Positions 7,549 through 16,000 of a DNA stretch of 22,920 bases are shown here, one piece after another (within the stretch, counting starts at the first letter, position 1; every line of letters starts with the position of its first letter). The DNA comes from Candidatus Desantisbacteria bacterium CG1_02_49_89 (lineage in GTDB: Bacteria > Desantisbacteria > UBA1551): positions 1-22,920 of the forward strand of contig MNUP01000055.1 of NCBI GenBank assembly GCA_001871075.1, given 5' to 3'. Both the position numbers and the translations under genes were made by a program. A model generated the notes under the pieces. It ran no database searches, was not told the origin of the DNA, and worked only from the letters and a program-made list of their open reading frames with translations.

Positions 7549-8076
7549 ATGAATAAACCATATCACCCACCACACTTTTATAAGGAAAATACCGACTACT
7601 TTATTACTGCCCATACTTTTGATAAAAGAAGGTTCTTCACAACTGAGACAGAAAAAGAAATGCTGTTGAAGGTTCTTTATTCGGCGGCTAACGCGCATAG
7701 CATTTTTATTCATACATGGGTTATACTTGATAATCATTATCATCTTTTAATTAAAATTAACACTACAGAGAAACTTGTAAAATTCATCAAAAGCCTGCAT
7801 GGCAAGAGCGCTATAGAACTGAATAAAATTAATTCAACCCCAGGTCAGAAGATTTGGGTAAATTACTGGGATCACTGTATCCGTTCAAAAAAAGATTTTT
7901 GGGTTCATTTCAATTATATACATAACAATCCTTTAAAGCATGGATATGTTAAGAATTTCAATAAACTAATTGACTATAAATTTTCAGGATACAGTCAATG
8001 GGTTGAAGAAAAAGGAGTGGATTGGTTAAAAGATATATGGGAAACATATCCTGTGGTAGATTTTGAGAAAGAATAA
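7549..8076 (+). CDS. REP-associated tyrosine transposase (RAYT, Y1/HUH family)
   Basis: A 175-residue single-strand DNA transposase of the IS200/IS605-like Y1 superfamily. The HUH motif is in WVILDNHYHLLIKI (here H-Y-H, about residues 65-67) and the candidate nucleophilic tyrosine is in FNYIHNNPLKHGYV, the usual RAYT signature near the C-terminus. Length and the N-terminal ITAHTFDKRRFF strand fit the family. Start ATG 7549 has GAGGGAG 6 bases upstream; the frame extends to TTG 7531, but that is REP sequence. The gene is AT-rich with AAA/ATT/TTA codons, unlike the GC-rich neighbours, which suggests acquisition. It sits between a mutase and a HAD phosphatase gene and is bounded by oppositely oriented REP arrays, the standard arrangement for RAYT/REP pairs. 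It is not flanked by insertion-sequence ends, so it is probably a domesticated or REP-mobilising enzyme. Confidence 0.92.
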   Translation: MNKPYHPPHFYKENTDYFITAHTFDKRRFFTTETEKEMLLKVLYSAANAHSIFIHTWVILDNHYHLLIKINTTEKLVKFIKSLHGKSAIELNKINSTPGQKIWVNYWDHCIRSKKDFWVHFNYIHNNPLKHGYVKNFNKLIDYKFSGYSQWVEEKGVDWLKDIWETYPVVDFEKE

Positions 8077-8082
8077 AGACAT

Positions 8083-8179
8083 CCCCAACAAGTTGGGGCG
8101 TCCTGAAACCCCGAACAAGTTCGGGCGTCCTGAAACCCCGAACAAGTTGGGGCGTCCTGAAACCCCCAACAAGTTGGGG
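8083..8179 (-). repeat. REP array downstream of the RAYT gene (four units, 27-nt period)
   Basis: Hairpins lie at 8083-8098 and 8164-8179 (CCCCAACAAGTTGGGG), 8110-8125 (CCCGAACAAGTTCGGG, compensated) and 8137-8152 (CCCGAACAAGTTGGGG, one mismatch). On the minus strand most read GGACG-hairpin with a TT loop, that is, inverted with respect to the array at 7463. The period of 27 nt equals nine codons, so the array leaves the HAD reading frame open and, if translated, would give a repeated peptide such as TPNKLGRPE. Confidence 0.9.
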
Positions 8180-8197
8180 CACCCTGTGGAGGAAAGA

Positions 8198-9586
8198 GTG
8201 AAACTGCCTTTGTTCGCGGAACAGGAAGAAGCTGTCCGGCTGTTCAAAAAACTGGGAAAAGAATACGCGGTCATAAAGAACCCGAGTTACGTTTACCCGG
8301 ATTACGAATTCTACCCCCTGCCTCCCAAAATAAGAACACCAAGGGAAAAGCTTGTCGCGATCGTAAAGGACATGGACGGCACGACCACCACAACCGAACA
8401 GCTCTGCCTTCACTCGCAGGAATTCATGGTGGGAAAGATCACAGGCATGGGCAGGGACCCTGGATGGGGCCTGGATAAGAAGAAAGACTACCCGCACATC
8501 ATAGGTAACAGCACAACGCGCCACGTTGAATACCTAATAAATACCTACGGTTCAGGGATAAAGCCGGATGATTTCAGGCGTTCCTACATGAACGCGGTTT
8601 TATGGTTCCTTATCGAAGGCAGGGACGAGCGTCGCATGTCTGAGGTGATAAACAACATGAAGAACCTTGGGTGGGGCGGCCTGCCGCAGGACCCGGCCGT
8701 GAAGGGCTTGCAGAAGGAGAAGGGAAAGTTCGTTCCTTACCAGGCCAGCGAAACCGTGGAACAGCTGCTTAAGAAATACGGCGGTATTTTCAACCCGCAG
8801 TCTCTTGCCGAAAAGGTAAGGGCCGCGACTGAGATATACTACCAGCGGTACCACGAAATACTTGCCGCGATAGACAGGGGAGAAGGGGAGCATCTTTCAG
8901 AGGAACTGCTTTCCGAAAAGGGAAGGCGGCTTATCGAGCCGATGCCCGGGGTCGCGGTGTTCCTGTCAATGATAAAGGGGTGGCTCGGGGAAGATGCCGC
9001 GCTATTCTACGATGAGCTGAAGGGCCATCTGCTGGCAAACCACCGCGTAAAATACGGGGAAAAAGAGCTTGAAAAATACAGGCCGAGGCTGAAGAAATTA
9101 GGCGGGTATTTCAGCAAAAATCCGCTCAGGGTGGCTGTTGTCACGTCCTCGATCTCCTACGAGGCGAACATAGTGCTGAGGGAGGTTTTTAACGTTGTCA
9201 GGAAGCAGATAGAGGAATGGCCGGTTACAGACGAAAAGAAGAAAAAGCTGATTAAAAGATTCCAAGATTTTAAGATTTATTACGACGGGTACATTACAGC
9301 GTCGGATTCAAGCGAGATCAGGCTGAAGCCGCACAGGGACCTGTACAGCATAGCTTTGCATATGATGGGCGTTAAAAGGGAGGATTTTGATTTTGTCGCC
9401 GGTTTTGAGGACAGCGAGTCAGGCACGGTGGCGATAAGGGCGGCAGGCATGGGGTTGTGCGTAGCGGTGCCGTTCTCGGATACCGCAGGCCATAACCTGG
9501 ACGCGGCCGCGTATATCCTGCACGGCGGCCTGCCCGAGGCGATCCTGGTCCACAATATGTTTCTTGATGAAAAGGCCACAAAATAA
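8198..9586 (+). CDS. HAD-superfamily hydrolase, sugar-phosphate phosphatase or mutase-like
   Basis: 462 residues with all HAD motifs: D58-M-D60-G-T (nucleophile and acid/base), VTSS near 316 (motif II), the lysine in LKPHRD near 377 (motif III) and GFEDSESG near 404 (motif IV). The cap region between motifs I and II is unusually large, about 250 residues, so substrate cannot be read off; beta-phosphoglucomutase-like enzymes and sugar phosphatases share the FEDSxxG block. I chose GTG 8198 because GGAGG (8188-8192) sits five bases upstream. The frame is open back to TTG 8063 through the REP array, so a longer form with a repeat-encoded leader remains possible. The gene follows galT and the mutase and was probably their operon partner before the RAYT/REP block appeared between them. 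Confidence 0.85.
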   Translation: MKLPLFAEQEEAVRLFKKLGKEYAVIKNPSYVYPDYEFYPLPPKIRTPREKLVAIVKDMDGTTTTTEQLCLHSQEFMVGKITGMGRDPGWGLDKKKDYPHIIGNSTTRHVEYLINTYGSGIKPDDFRRSYMNAVLWFLIEGRDERRMSEVINNMKNLGWGGLPQDPAVKGLQKEKGKFVPYQASETVEQLLKKYGGIFNPQSLAEKVRAATEIYYQRYHEILAAIDRGEGEHLSEELLSEKGRRLIEPMPGVAVFLSMIKGWLGEDAALFYDELKGHLLANHRVKYGEKELEKYRPRLKKLGGYFSKNPLRVAVVTSSISYEANIVLREVFNVVRKQIEEWPVTDEKKKKLIKRFQDFKIYYDGYITASDSSEIRLKPHRDLYSIALHMMGVKREDFDFVAGFEDSESGTVAIRAAGMGLCVAVPFSDTAGHNLDAAAYILHGGLPEAILVHNMFLDEKATK

Positions 9587-9736
9587 AGATTTCCACGAAA
9601 GCACGAAAGTGTCACGAAGGCACGAAGGAATCTTTAGCTTTTGCTGACAACTGACAACTGCTTTTGCAACCACGGAATTTTTCGTAACATCGTTGAAAAT
9701 AGAGCAATTGAGCAATAGATTGTAAAGGAGGAAGAA
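9587..9736. repeat. Repeat-filled leader of the FecR gene
   Basis: Octamer CACGAAA units occupy 9592-9628, two CTGACAA heptamers lie near 9645-9658 and two GAGCAAT-type units lie near 9702-9717. No gene or terminator is seen in this spacer. Confidence 0.6.
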
Positions 9737-11647
9737 ATGAGAAAGCTGATCTTGCTGGTTGTGGTAGCGGGATTGGGGATACTGGCGGCAGGGCAGGCGT
9801 TTACGCAGGAAGCAGCTCCGGCAGCCCAGGCGGAAGAACAAAAACCCGCGGTTGAAGCGCAGAAGGTTGCGTCGGTAACTCCCAGGCAGGCTTCCCTGAG
9901 TTCGGTAAAAGGCGAAGTCTTCATTCAGAAAGGGGACGCGGCGCCTGTGCCGGCGAAAAAAGGCGACGGCCTGAATGCGGGCGATAAGGTCATCACGAAA
10001 AACGGAAGGGCTGAGCTCACGCTTGATGACGGCAGCCTGCTGAAACTGAAGGAAAATGCCATGCTCGAGATCCAGGACCTGAACGAGGAAGTGGAGACGA
10101 AAAAGAAAAATTCGATATTCAAGCTGTTATCCGGAAAACTGTGGGCGAAGGCGGAAGCGCAGAAGGCAGGCAATTTTAAGGTTGCCACCCCCGCGGCTAT
10201 CGCCGGCATACGCGGGACGGTTTTCGGCATAACCGTTAACCCGGACAATTCAGGCAATATCTACGTTTTTGAGGGCGAGGTTGAGGCGTTCGGCTTGACA
10301 GGCGAGTGGGCAACTGTCATACCGACCGGGAGAGTTTTCGCTGTGTCAAGCGAAGGCGGCCAGGGCCAGATACGCGAACTGACCGGGGACGAGCTGAAAG
10401 AATGGAAGAAGGATTTTGAGGAACAGGCAGAGGAACAGGGAGAGGGGAAAGGCGAGGAAAAGAAGGAAAAGAAGGAACAGAAACCTGTCAAGACAAAGGG
10501 CCTGGGATTGGACGGCGTGATAGGCGCGGTGAACCTTGACGGGAAAATGTATTACAGGGTCGCTTTCCAGCCTATACTGAAATTCGGAAAACTTAAAGCG
10601 GCTCTTAATCTCGCTATCACCTGGAACGACACCGGGATCAAGTGGGATAACACGGTGGACGATTACCTTAACCTTCTCCTGTATCTCCAGTGGGCTGAGA
10701 AGGGCGAAAGGCCGCTCTATTTCAGGTTCGGAAATCTTGACAACGCTACGCTGGGCAACGGGTACATAGTCAACGGGTATTCAAACCTGACGCTTGCGGC
10801 AATGCAGGGCGGGTACAGGGCGATGGGGCTTGAATTCGACCTGGATTTCAAAGGCGGGGGAGTTGAATCCGTTATCAACAACGTCTTCAGCCCCTCGGTT
10901 TGCGGCATAAGGCCTTTCTTCCGGCCTCTGTGCATGGTCCCGATCCTGGAAAGGTTCGTTATCGGCGCCTCATTGGCTACTGACCTTGTGACCGGCCCGA
11001 TCATAGCGACCGCAACCGTGCCGGAACCAAGCGTCCAGATCTATGGAGTGGATATGAGCACGCCGATAGTGGGCAAATGGTGCATATGGTTCGCGGATGC
11101 CGCGCAGCTTATGACAAACTGGTCCGTGAACCACGGGAACGGCTGGGCAACCGGTTTCAAGGGCGATATCTGGATACTTTCCTACAGGGTGGAATACAGG
11201 AACCAGGATTCCGATTTCATCTCCAGGTATTTCAGCGGTTTCTACGAAACTAACAAGCCGCTGGCGCTTGCTGCCCACGATCCTTTAAGGTACACGGGTT
11301 ATTACGGGGAGCTGGGCATAGACTTATTCAAGTTCGCGTCCATAAATTTTTCGTATGAAGACTCACTTGACGTTGCATGTGTAAGCAAGGGTGGGTACCC
11401 GAAGCTGCGCGGCGTGCTTACGCTCAACGACAGCCTGTTCATGATGCTGAAACAGAAAATAGTGGTTTCAGCCGGCTACGAAATGACGGATATGAAGGAT
11501 CAGGCCAGGTCGCAGTCCATTTTACAGGTGAGCCTGCTCTACGGTGTTTCAAGCAACGTGGATGCGATGTACTCGTTCACGCAGAAGCAATCACCCGGTG
11601 CAAGTCCGATCACAACGTCGTCTGTAGGGACGCAGATACACTTTTAG
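9737..11647 (+). CDS. FecR-domain protein fused to a beta-barrel-like C-terminus
   Basis: 636 residues. ATG 9737 follows a strong AAGGAGG (9724-9730). A signal peptide (about residues 1-23) is followed by an Ala/Glu-rich stretch and a FecR domain (about 55-190: SSVKGEVFIQKGD, the GDKVITKNGRAELTLDDGS block and the ATPAAIAGIRGTVFGI core). A highly charged Glu/Lys linker spans about 222-252. The remainder (about 255-636) alternates short hydrophobic and aromatic strands, for example GKMYYRVAFQPILKFGKLKA, and ends in QIHF, the terminal aromatic typical of outer-membrane barrels. FecR domains occur in anti-sigma signalling and as envelope modules; here there is no sigma factor or TonB receptor beside it, so a structural or porin-like envelope role is more likely. 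Two terminators follow, closing this unit. Confidence 0.8.
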   Translation: MRKLILLVVVAGLGILAAGQAFTQEAAPAAQAEEQKPAVEAQKVASVTPRQASLSSVKGEVFIQKGDAAPVPAKKGDGLNAGDKVITKNGRAELTLDDGSLLKLKENAMLEIQDLNEEVETKKKNSIFKLLSGKLWAKAEAQKAGNFKVATPAAIAGIRGTVFGITVNPDNSGNIYVFEGEVEAFGLTGEWATVIPTGRVFAVSSEGGQGQIRELTGDELKEWKKDFEEQAEEQGEGKGEEKKEKKEQKPVKTKGLGLDGVIGAVNLDGKMYYRVAFQPILKFGKLKAALNLAITWNDTGIKWDNTVDDYLNLLLYLQWAEKGERPLYFRFGNLDNATLGNGYIVNGYSNLTLAAMQGGYRAMGLEFDLDFKGGGVESVINNVFSPSVCGIRPFFRPLCMVPILERFVIGASLATDLVTGPIIATATVPEPSVQIYGVDMSTPIVGKWCIWFADAAQLMTNWSVNHGNGWATGFKGDIWILSYRVEYRNQDSDFISRYFSGFYETNKPLALAAHDPLRYTGYYGELGIDLFKFASINFSYEDSLDVACVSKGGYPKLRGVLTLNDSLFMMLKQKIVVSAGYEMTDMKDQARSQSILQVSLLYGVSSNVDAMYSFTQKQSPGASPITTSSVGTQIHF

Positions 11648-11700
11648 TAAAACAAACGGATGCAGGCGGATTAGAAGACCGGATTCAGACTGATAGAAGA

Positions 11701-11730
11701 AAAAGAGCCGCTTCATGCGGCTCTTTTTTT
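11701..11730 (+). terminator. Intrinsic terminator after the FecR gene
   Basis: GAGCCGC (11705-11711), loop TTCAT, GCGGCTC (11717-11723), then seven T. An A-run precedes the stem, so it could also act in the opposite direction. Confidence 0.93.
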
Positions 11731-11772
11731 ATGACTTCAGGTATTAAGGCAAACGGTTGCACAAAAATCAAG

Positions 11773-11805
11773 TCCGCTGGAAATAAAAGACAGCGGATTT
11801 TTTTT
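11773..11805 (+). terminator. Second intrinsic terminator
   Basis: TCCGCTG (11773-11779) and CAGCGGA (11791-11797) pair around an 11-nt loop and are followed by eight T. With the first hairpin it insulates the LacI promoter just downstream. Confidence 0.85.
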
Positions 11806-11810
11806 ATTTC

Positions 11811-11839
11811 TTGACTTTTTCCTTAAAGTCTGATATAAT
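11811..11839 (+). promoter_or_regulatory. Strong sigma70-type promoter of the LacI operon
   Basis: TTGACT (11811-11816), a 17-bp spacer and TATAAT (11834-11839), with an extended -10 TG at 11831-11832. Transcription would start near 11846, giving a leader of about 180 nt before the regulator start. Confidence 0.9.
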
Positions 11840-11847
11840 AATCTTAA

Positions 11848-11869
11848 TTTGCGTAAACGTTTACGCAAA
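11848..11869. promoter_or_regulatory. LacI-family operator overlapping the transcription start
   Basis: A perfect 22-bp palindrome with half-site TTTGCGTAAAC and a central CG, the classical form bound by LacI/PurR-type regulators. It begins 8 bp after the -10 box, so bound repressor would block initiation. The regulator is encoded just downstream, indicating autoregulation of the regulator and the GH123-like gene. I found no second copy in the window. Confidence 0.92.
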
Positions 11870-12026
11870 AGCTGTAAAAACACTACCTCATTATTACACT
11901 CCTTACACTTTCTCCTATATAATATATGATCAACGCGCCAGGCATGCTCCCTTTATGCGCCCCATACCGCCCTTTCCGGAATTTATGAAAAATATTGCGA
12001 AAAAAAATCACGCCGAGGAGAAAAAG
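11870..12026. other. Long leader of the LacI gene
   Basis: The leader is 157 nt, pyrimidine-rich at 11880-11918 with imperfect TTACACT copies. The frame is open through it, but no upstream ATG has a ribosome binding site as good as GAGGAG at 12015-12020. No known riboswitch motif was recognised. Confidence 0.5.
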
Positions 12027-13073
12027 ATGACCAAATTTACCATCAGTGACATAGCAAGGATAGCGGGAGTTTCGCTGGCTACGGTTTCCCGCGCCCTGAA
12101 CAACAAGCCGCGCATAAGCACGGTCACAAGAGATAAAATATTGGAAATCGCCAGCAGGAACGGATACAATCCCAATCCGCTTGCCAGGGGCCTGAGCAGG
12201 GGGAGAACGAATAACATAGGCCTTGTGGTCATAGACATAACCAACCCCTTTTATTCCCCCATCATCCAGGCGGTAGAGAAAAGGGCTGAAGAAGAAGGTT
12301 ATAATCTTCTTGTCGTAAATTCGCAGCATTCTTCCGCGAGGGAGGAAAAATACATCAACAGTCTTGTCCAGCAGAGGGTTTCGGGCATCATTGTTTCTCC
12401 CGTGCAGGACCCCAGAAAATACCTGGGTATGCTTAAGAAAAGGAAGATACCTGTCGTTTTCCTGTATCCCCCGTCAGGAGCAAAGTGCGACAGCGTTGAC
12501 GTGGATAACGTAAAGGGGGCTTATGGCGCAGTCACCCACCTTATTAAGCTCGGACACCGCCAGATTGCTTACATAAGCCGCGGTTTACTGCACAGGCATC
12601 CTTCTTCCAAACGCCTGCTCGGATACAAGAAAGCCCTCCGGAGCAGCGGCATACCTTTCAATGAAAAGTTCATGGTGAAGACGATCACAGACCAGGGCAG
12701 GATTGAGGAAGGTTACCAGGCGACCCTGAAGCTGCTTTCTAACGGCGTGAGGCCCACCGCAATTTTTGCGTTCAACGACCTGATCGCGATGGGCTGCCTT
12801 AAAGCCCTGAAGGAGAAGGGTTTGAAAGTGCCTGATGACATGGCTGTGGTCGGATTTGATGACATTGAATTCGCTCCGTTCCTGGAAGTTCCGCTTACAA
12901 CCGTCAGAATACCGGAATACGAAGTAGGTGAAATAGCGGTAAAACTTTTATTTGAAAGGATAGACAGCGGCAGGATGAACGGGAAATACAGGAAGGTCTG
13001 CCTTTCTCCGGAACTGGTGATCAGGAAATCGTGCGGTTCAAAAAATTCAAACCTTATACAGGAAAAGGAATAA
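12027..13073 (+). CDS. LacI-family transcriptional regulator
   Basis: 348 residues. The N-terminal helix-turn-helix ISDIARIAGVSLATVSRALN (about residues 5-24) and hinge helix NPLARGLSRGRTNNIG are followed by a periplasmic-binding-like sensor domain (about 60-335) with FAFNDLIAMGCLKALKEKG and the VVGFDDIEFAPFLEVPLTTVR block. ATG 12027 is six bases after GAGGAG. The gene is downstream of a perfect operator and ends 3 bp before the giant GH123-like gene, so both are likely repressed together until a sugar from the degraded glycan binds. The specific inducer cannot be read; the family binds free or phosphorylated sugars. Confidence 0.95.
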   Translation: MTKFTISDIARIAGVSLATVSRALNNKPRISTVTRDKILEIASRNGYNPNPLARGLSRGRTNNIGLVVIDITNPFYSPIIQAVEKRAEEEGYNLLVVNSQHSSAREEKYINSLVQQRVSGIIVSPVQDPRKYLGMLKKRKIPVVFLYPPSGAKCDSVDVDNVKGAYGAVTHLIKLGHRQIAYISRGLLHRHPSSKRLLGYKKALRSSGIPFNEKFMVKTITDQGRIEEGYQATLKLLSNGVRPTAIFAFNDLIAMGCLKALKEKGLKVPDDMAVVGFDDIEFAPFLEVPLTTVRIPEYEVGEIAVKLLFERIDSGRMNGKYRKVCLSPELVIRKSCGSKNSNLIQEKE

Positions 13074-13076
13074 CCC

Positions 13077-16000
13077 ATGAAAAAATTCAATCCAATATTT
13101 TTTATCTGTTTGCTGCTTGTTTTAACCTTACACCTTACACCCTGCACCTTACACTGCTACGCCGCAGAGCGCGGCTTAGTGGCTTATTGGAGCTTCGACG
13201 AGGGCAAGGGCCAGATCTCGGAAGACCTGTCAGGCAACAGGCATGACGCGGTCATAAACGGCGCGGCGTGGGAGAAGGACGGCATAGGGTTCTGCCTTTC
13301 CTTTGACGGGGCTTTAAACCTTGTTGAGGTAAAGCACGCGAATGACCTTGGCCTTACAACCGCGGGCACGGTTATGTTCTGGATGAAGGCGTCCGGTTCA
13401 AACAGCGCCTGGCAGAACGTGATTCGCAAGTGGGGCGGGGATTCGCGCAATTACGGCATATACCTGAACGTTGATAACGGCAATCTCGCGTGGTCCGCTT
13501 CCTACAGGGAAAATCCGGCTCCTTTCAGCGATGCTGCTTCGGGTTTTATTGCCTGGGACGATACCTGGCACCATATCGCGGTCGTGTTCAACGGCTCTGA
13601 GCCAAAGGTCGCTTTTTACGTAGACGGCTCTGAATACTACAGCGCAGACCCGGGTTTCGCGGAAATGAAGACCAACAACGAAGCCCTTGCGATAGGCGAC
13701 CATTTTCCCGGAATGATGGACGAGGTGAAGATCTACAACCGCGCCCTCACTTCCGAGGAAATAGAGAAGTATTATTTTGAGACGAGTAAAAGACTCGGTG
13801 AAACACCCAAGGAAAAGAAATCCGACAGGACCCCTTTGGGGGAGAAGAAGGTTGAAAAGGCTGTTCCCGCGAAAACAGAAAAGAAAAAAGAAGCAGGGCC
13901 CAAGGGACTTGTAAGTTATTACGGGTTTGAGCCCAATGACCCCGAAGAATGGGCGCCAAGCCCGGGCGGAACCGTTACAGCAGAGAAGAAGGAAGTGATA
14001 TCCGGAAAATCCTCTATGGAAGGCAACAGCATGGGATCTTCAAGTGACTGGAACGAGTTCTTCCACTCGGATCCCGCGAAGCTTCCGTTTGAAGGCGGCA
14101 AGACATATACAGTCTATTTCAAGTACAAGGTCCTTGACAAGGGAGACAGCTCAAAATCTTATTTTCTGATGCGCTCAACAATAGGCGGAGCGCCCGGACC
14201 TTCTGATAAGGGCTGGACAGATATAACAGAGGAACCCGGGGAAGAAGGCGCTAAAACTATAACTTTCGCGCTCGATGATTTTCCCGATTATCTTATTATC
14301 ATAGGTATTTATAAACAGAGTTCAATTGTCATAGATGACCTTGCCGTATTCGAAGGTGAAGTGGACGAAGGGATGATAGAAAGCGTTATTAAGGATCTGA
14401 ACAGGAACAAGCCTAAAGAACAAAAGGAACCTATAAAAAAAGAGGTTACCAAAGAACCTATAAAGGATAACAAGAGAACCGAAGTTAAGGAACCTGTTGA
14501 GCCCGTTAATGAGGAATGGCGCGCGCTGTACGTGCCGGGGGGCGGGTTCTGGAGCAAGAGGATAGGCATAGACCTGCAGGACGTTTCGGGCGAGGGGGTT
14601 GCAGGCGAGCCGGTGGACATAAAGATCGGCAGGCAGAAGGGAGAGATCGGCCTGGCGGGTTTTGAAGCAAGGGAAGTAAGGGTGTGCGATGACAGGGGCA
14701 ATGAATTCATTTTTTCAATATATGACGCAAAGGGCATACCCCTGAGAGAGGGAAAGATCCCTGAAGGCGGGCTTCTTACCATCCCGGCCGAGCTGAAACC
14801 CGGAGCTTCAAAGCGCTATTACGTTTATTTTGACAACCCGTCAGCCTGGCTTGTGCCGGATTACTTTGAAATAACCAGGGAGGTCCGCAATAACGGGTTT
14901 GAGGAAAAGACCTGGTGGGAGTGGGCAGGGGCGCAAAGGGTCACGGACAAATATTATTCCGGCGCGGCGAGCGCGCGGCTTGAGGCGGACGGCAGCAACG
15001 GGGAAGGGCCTTATACCCTGTTTATGCCTGTGCCTGAGAGTACCTCGTTTGTCCTGACAGTCTCGTTTATGTACGACATAGACATAACCGACGGAAGGTA
15101 CTGGATGAGCGTTTTCCACTATGACAAGAACGGCAACGCGATACCCAGGGCGCCCGGAGCCGCCGAGGGTCACTCGGATATTTTTACAACCGACAAATCC
15201 ACTAACGGCTGGAAAAAGTTCAGCATTACAATGGGCCAGTCCGGTTCAGGAGCGGATTTCATACTTCCCGAAGGCACGGCGAAAATGAAGCTAAGGGGAT
15301 GTTTCTGGGACGCGGACGGTTCCAACACGGGTATAGCGTGGCTGGATGATTTCAACATTGAAGGAATTGAGAAAAATCCTTCCAATGTCCGGGCATCTGT
15401 GAAACAACTTGAAAAAATGGATCTGCGACGCTCAGCTGCGGTAAAACCACAGTGGCTTTCAGACCAGGGCAAGACCTGGGAATACAGGATGCCTGTGGAG
15501 ATCAGGAATTTCGCTTCGCAGGATATAAGCAACTCAATGCTGTTTGTGAACACGCTGAGGTTCAGGGTAAGGATGAAAGGGCTTGCGACTGACGCTTCTA
15601 TAAGGGTTGCTGACGCGGAAGGCAGGATAATACCGCATTCGAGCTTCACGGACAACGTGGTGTTCTCGGGAAGCTGCAAGCCGTTCGGCGCCGGCATTTA
15701 CTATATCTATGCGTCAAAAGACCCCGGAATAACAGGTTCGTCTTCAGGGCCAGGCGACCTTGCAAAGAGCAAATCAAACCTTGTTAAGAACCCGGATTTT
15801 GAGGAAGGAGAAGGTCTGCCTGCGGGCTGGAGGTCAGAGGTTGAAGTCGGCAAAGAAGGGGACCAGGTCATATACAGCAAGGACCCCAATGTCAAGTATG
15901 AGTGGCTTAAGGCAGGGATATCAGGGAACCGCTGCGTAAAAATGGAGGTTTCGCCTGACGCGCCTTCCGCGTGGCGGGGCTGGAGGCAGATAGTTCCGGT

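Noticed and set aside
9693-9721. TTGAAA and TAGATT 17 bp apart upstream of the FecR gene
   Set aside because: Transcription would begin inside the ribosome binding site, and the sequence belongs to a tandem repeat.
11377-11814. 145-codon frame overlapping the end of the FecR gene
   Set aside because: It runs through a strong terminator hairpin and overlaps the barrel end in another frame; no protein-like motif.
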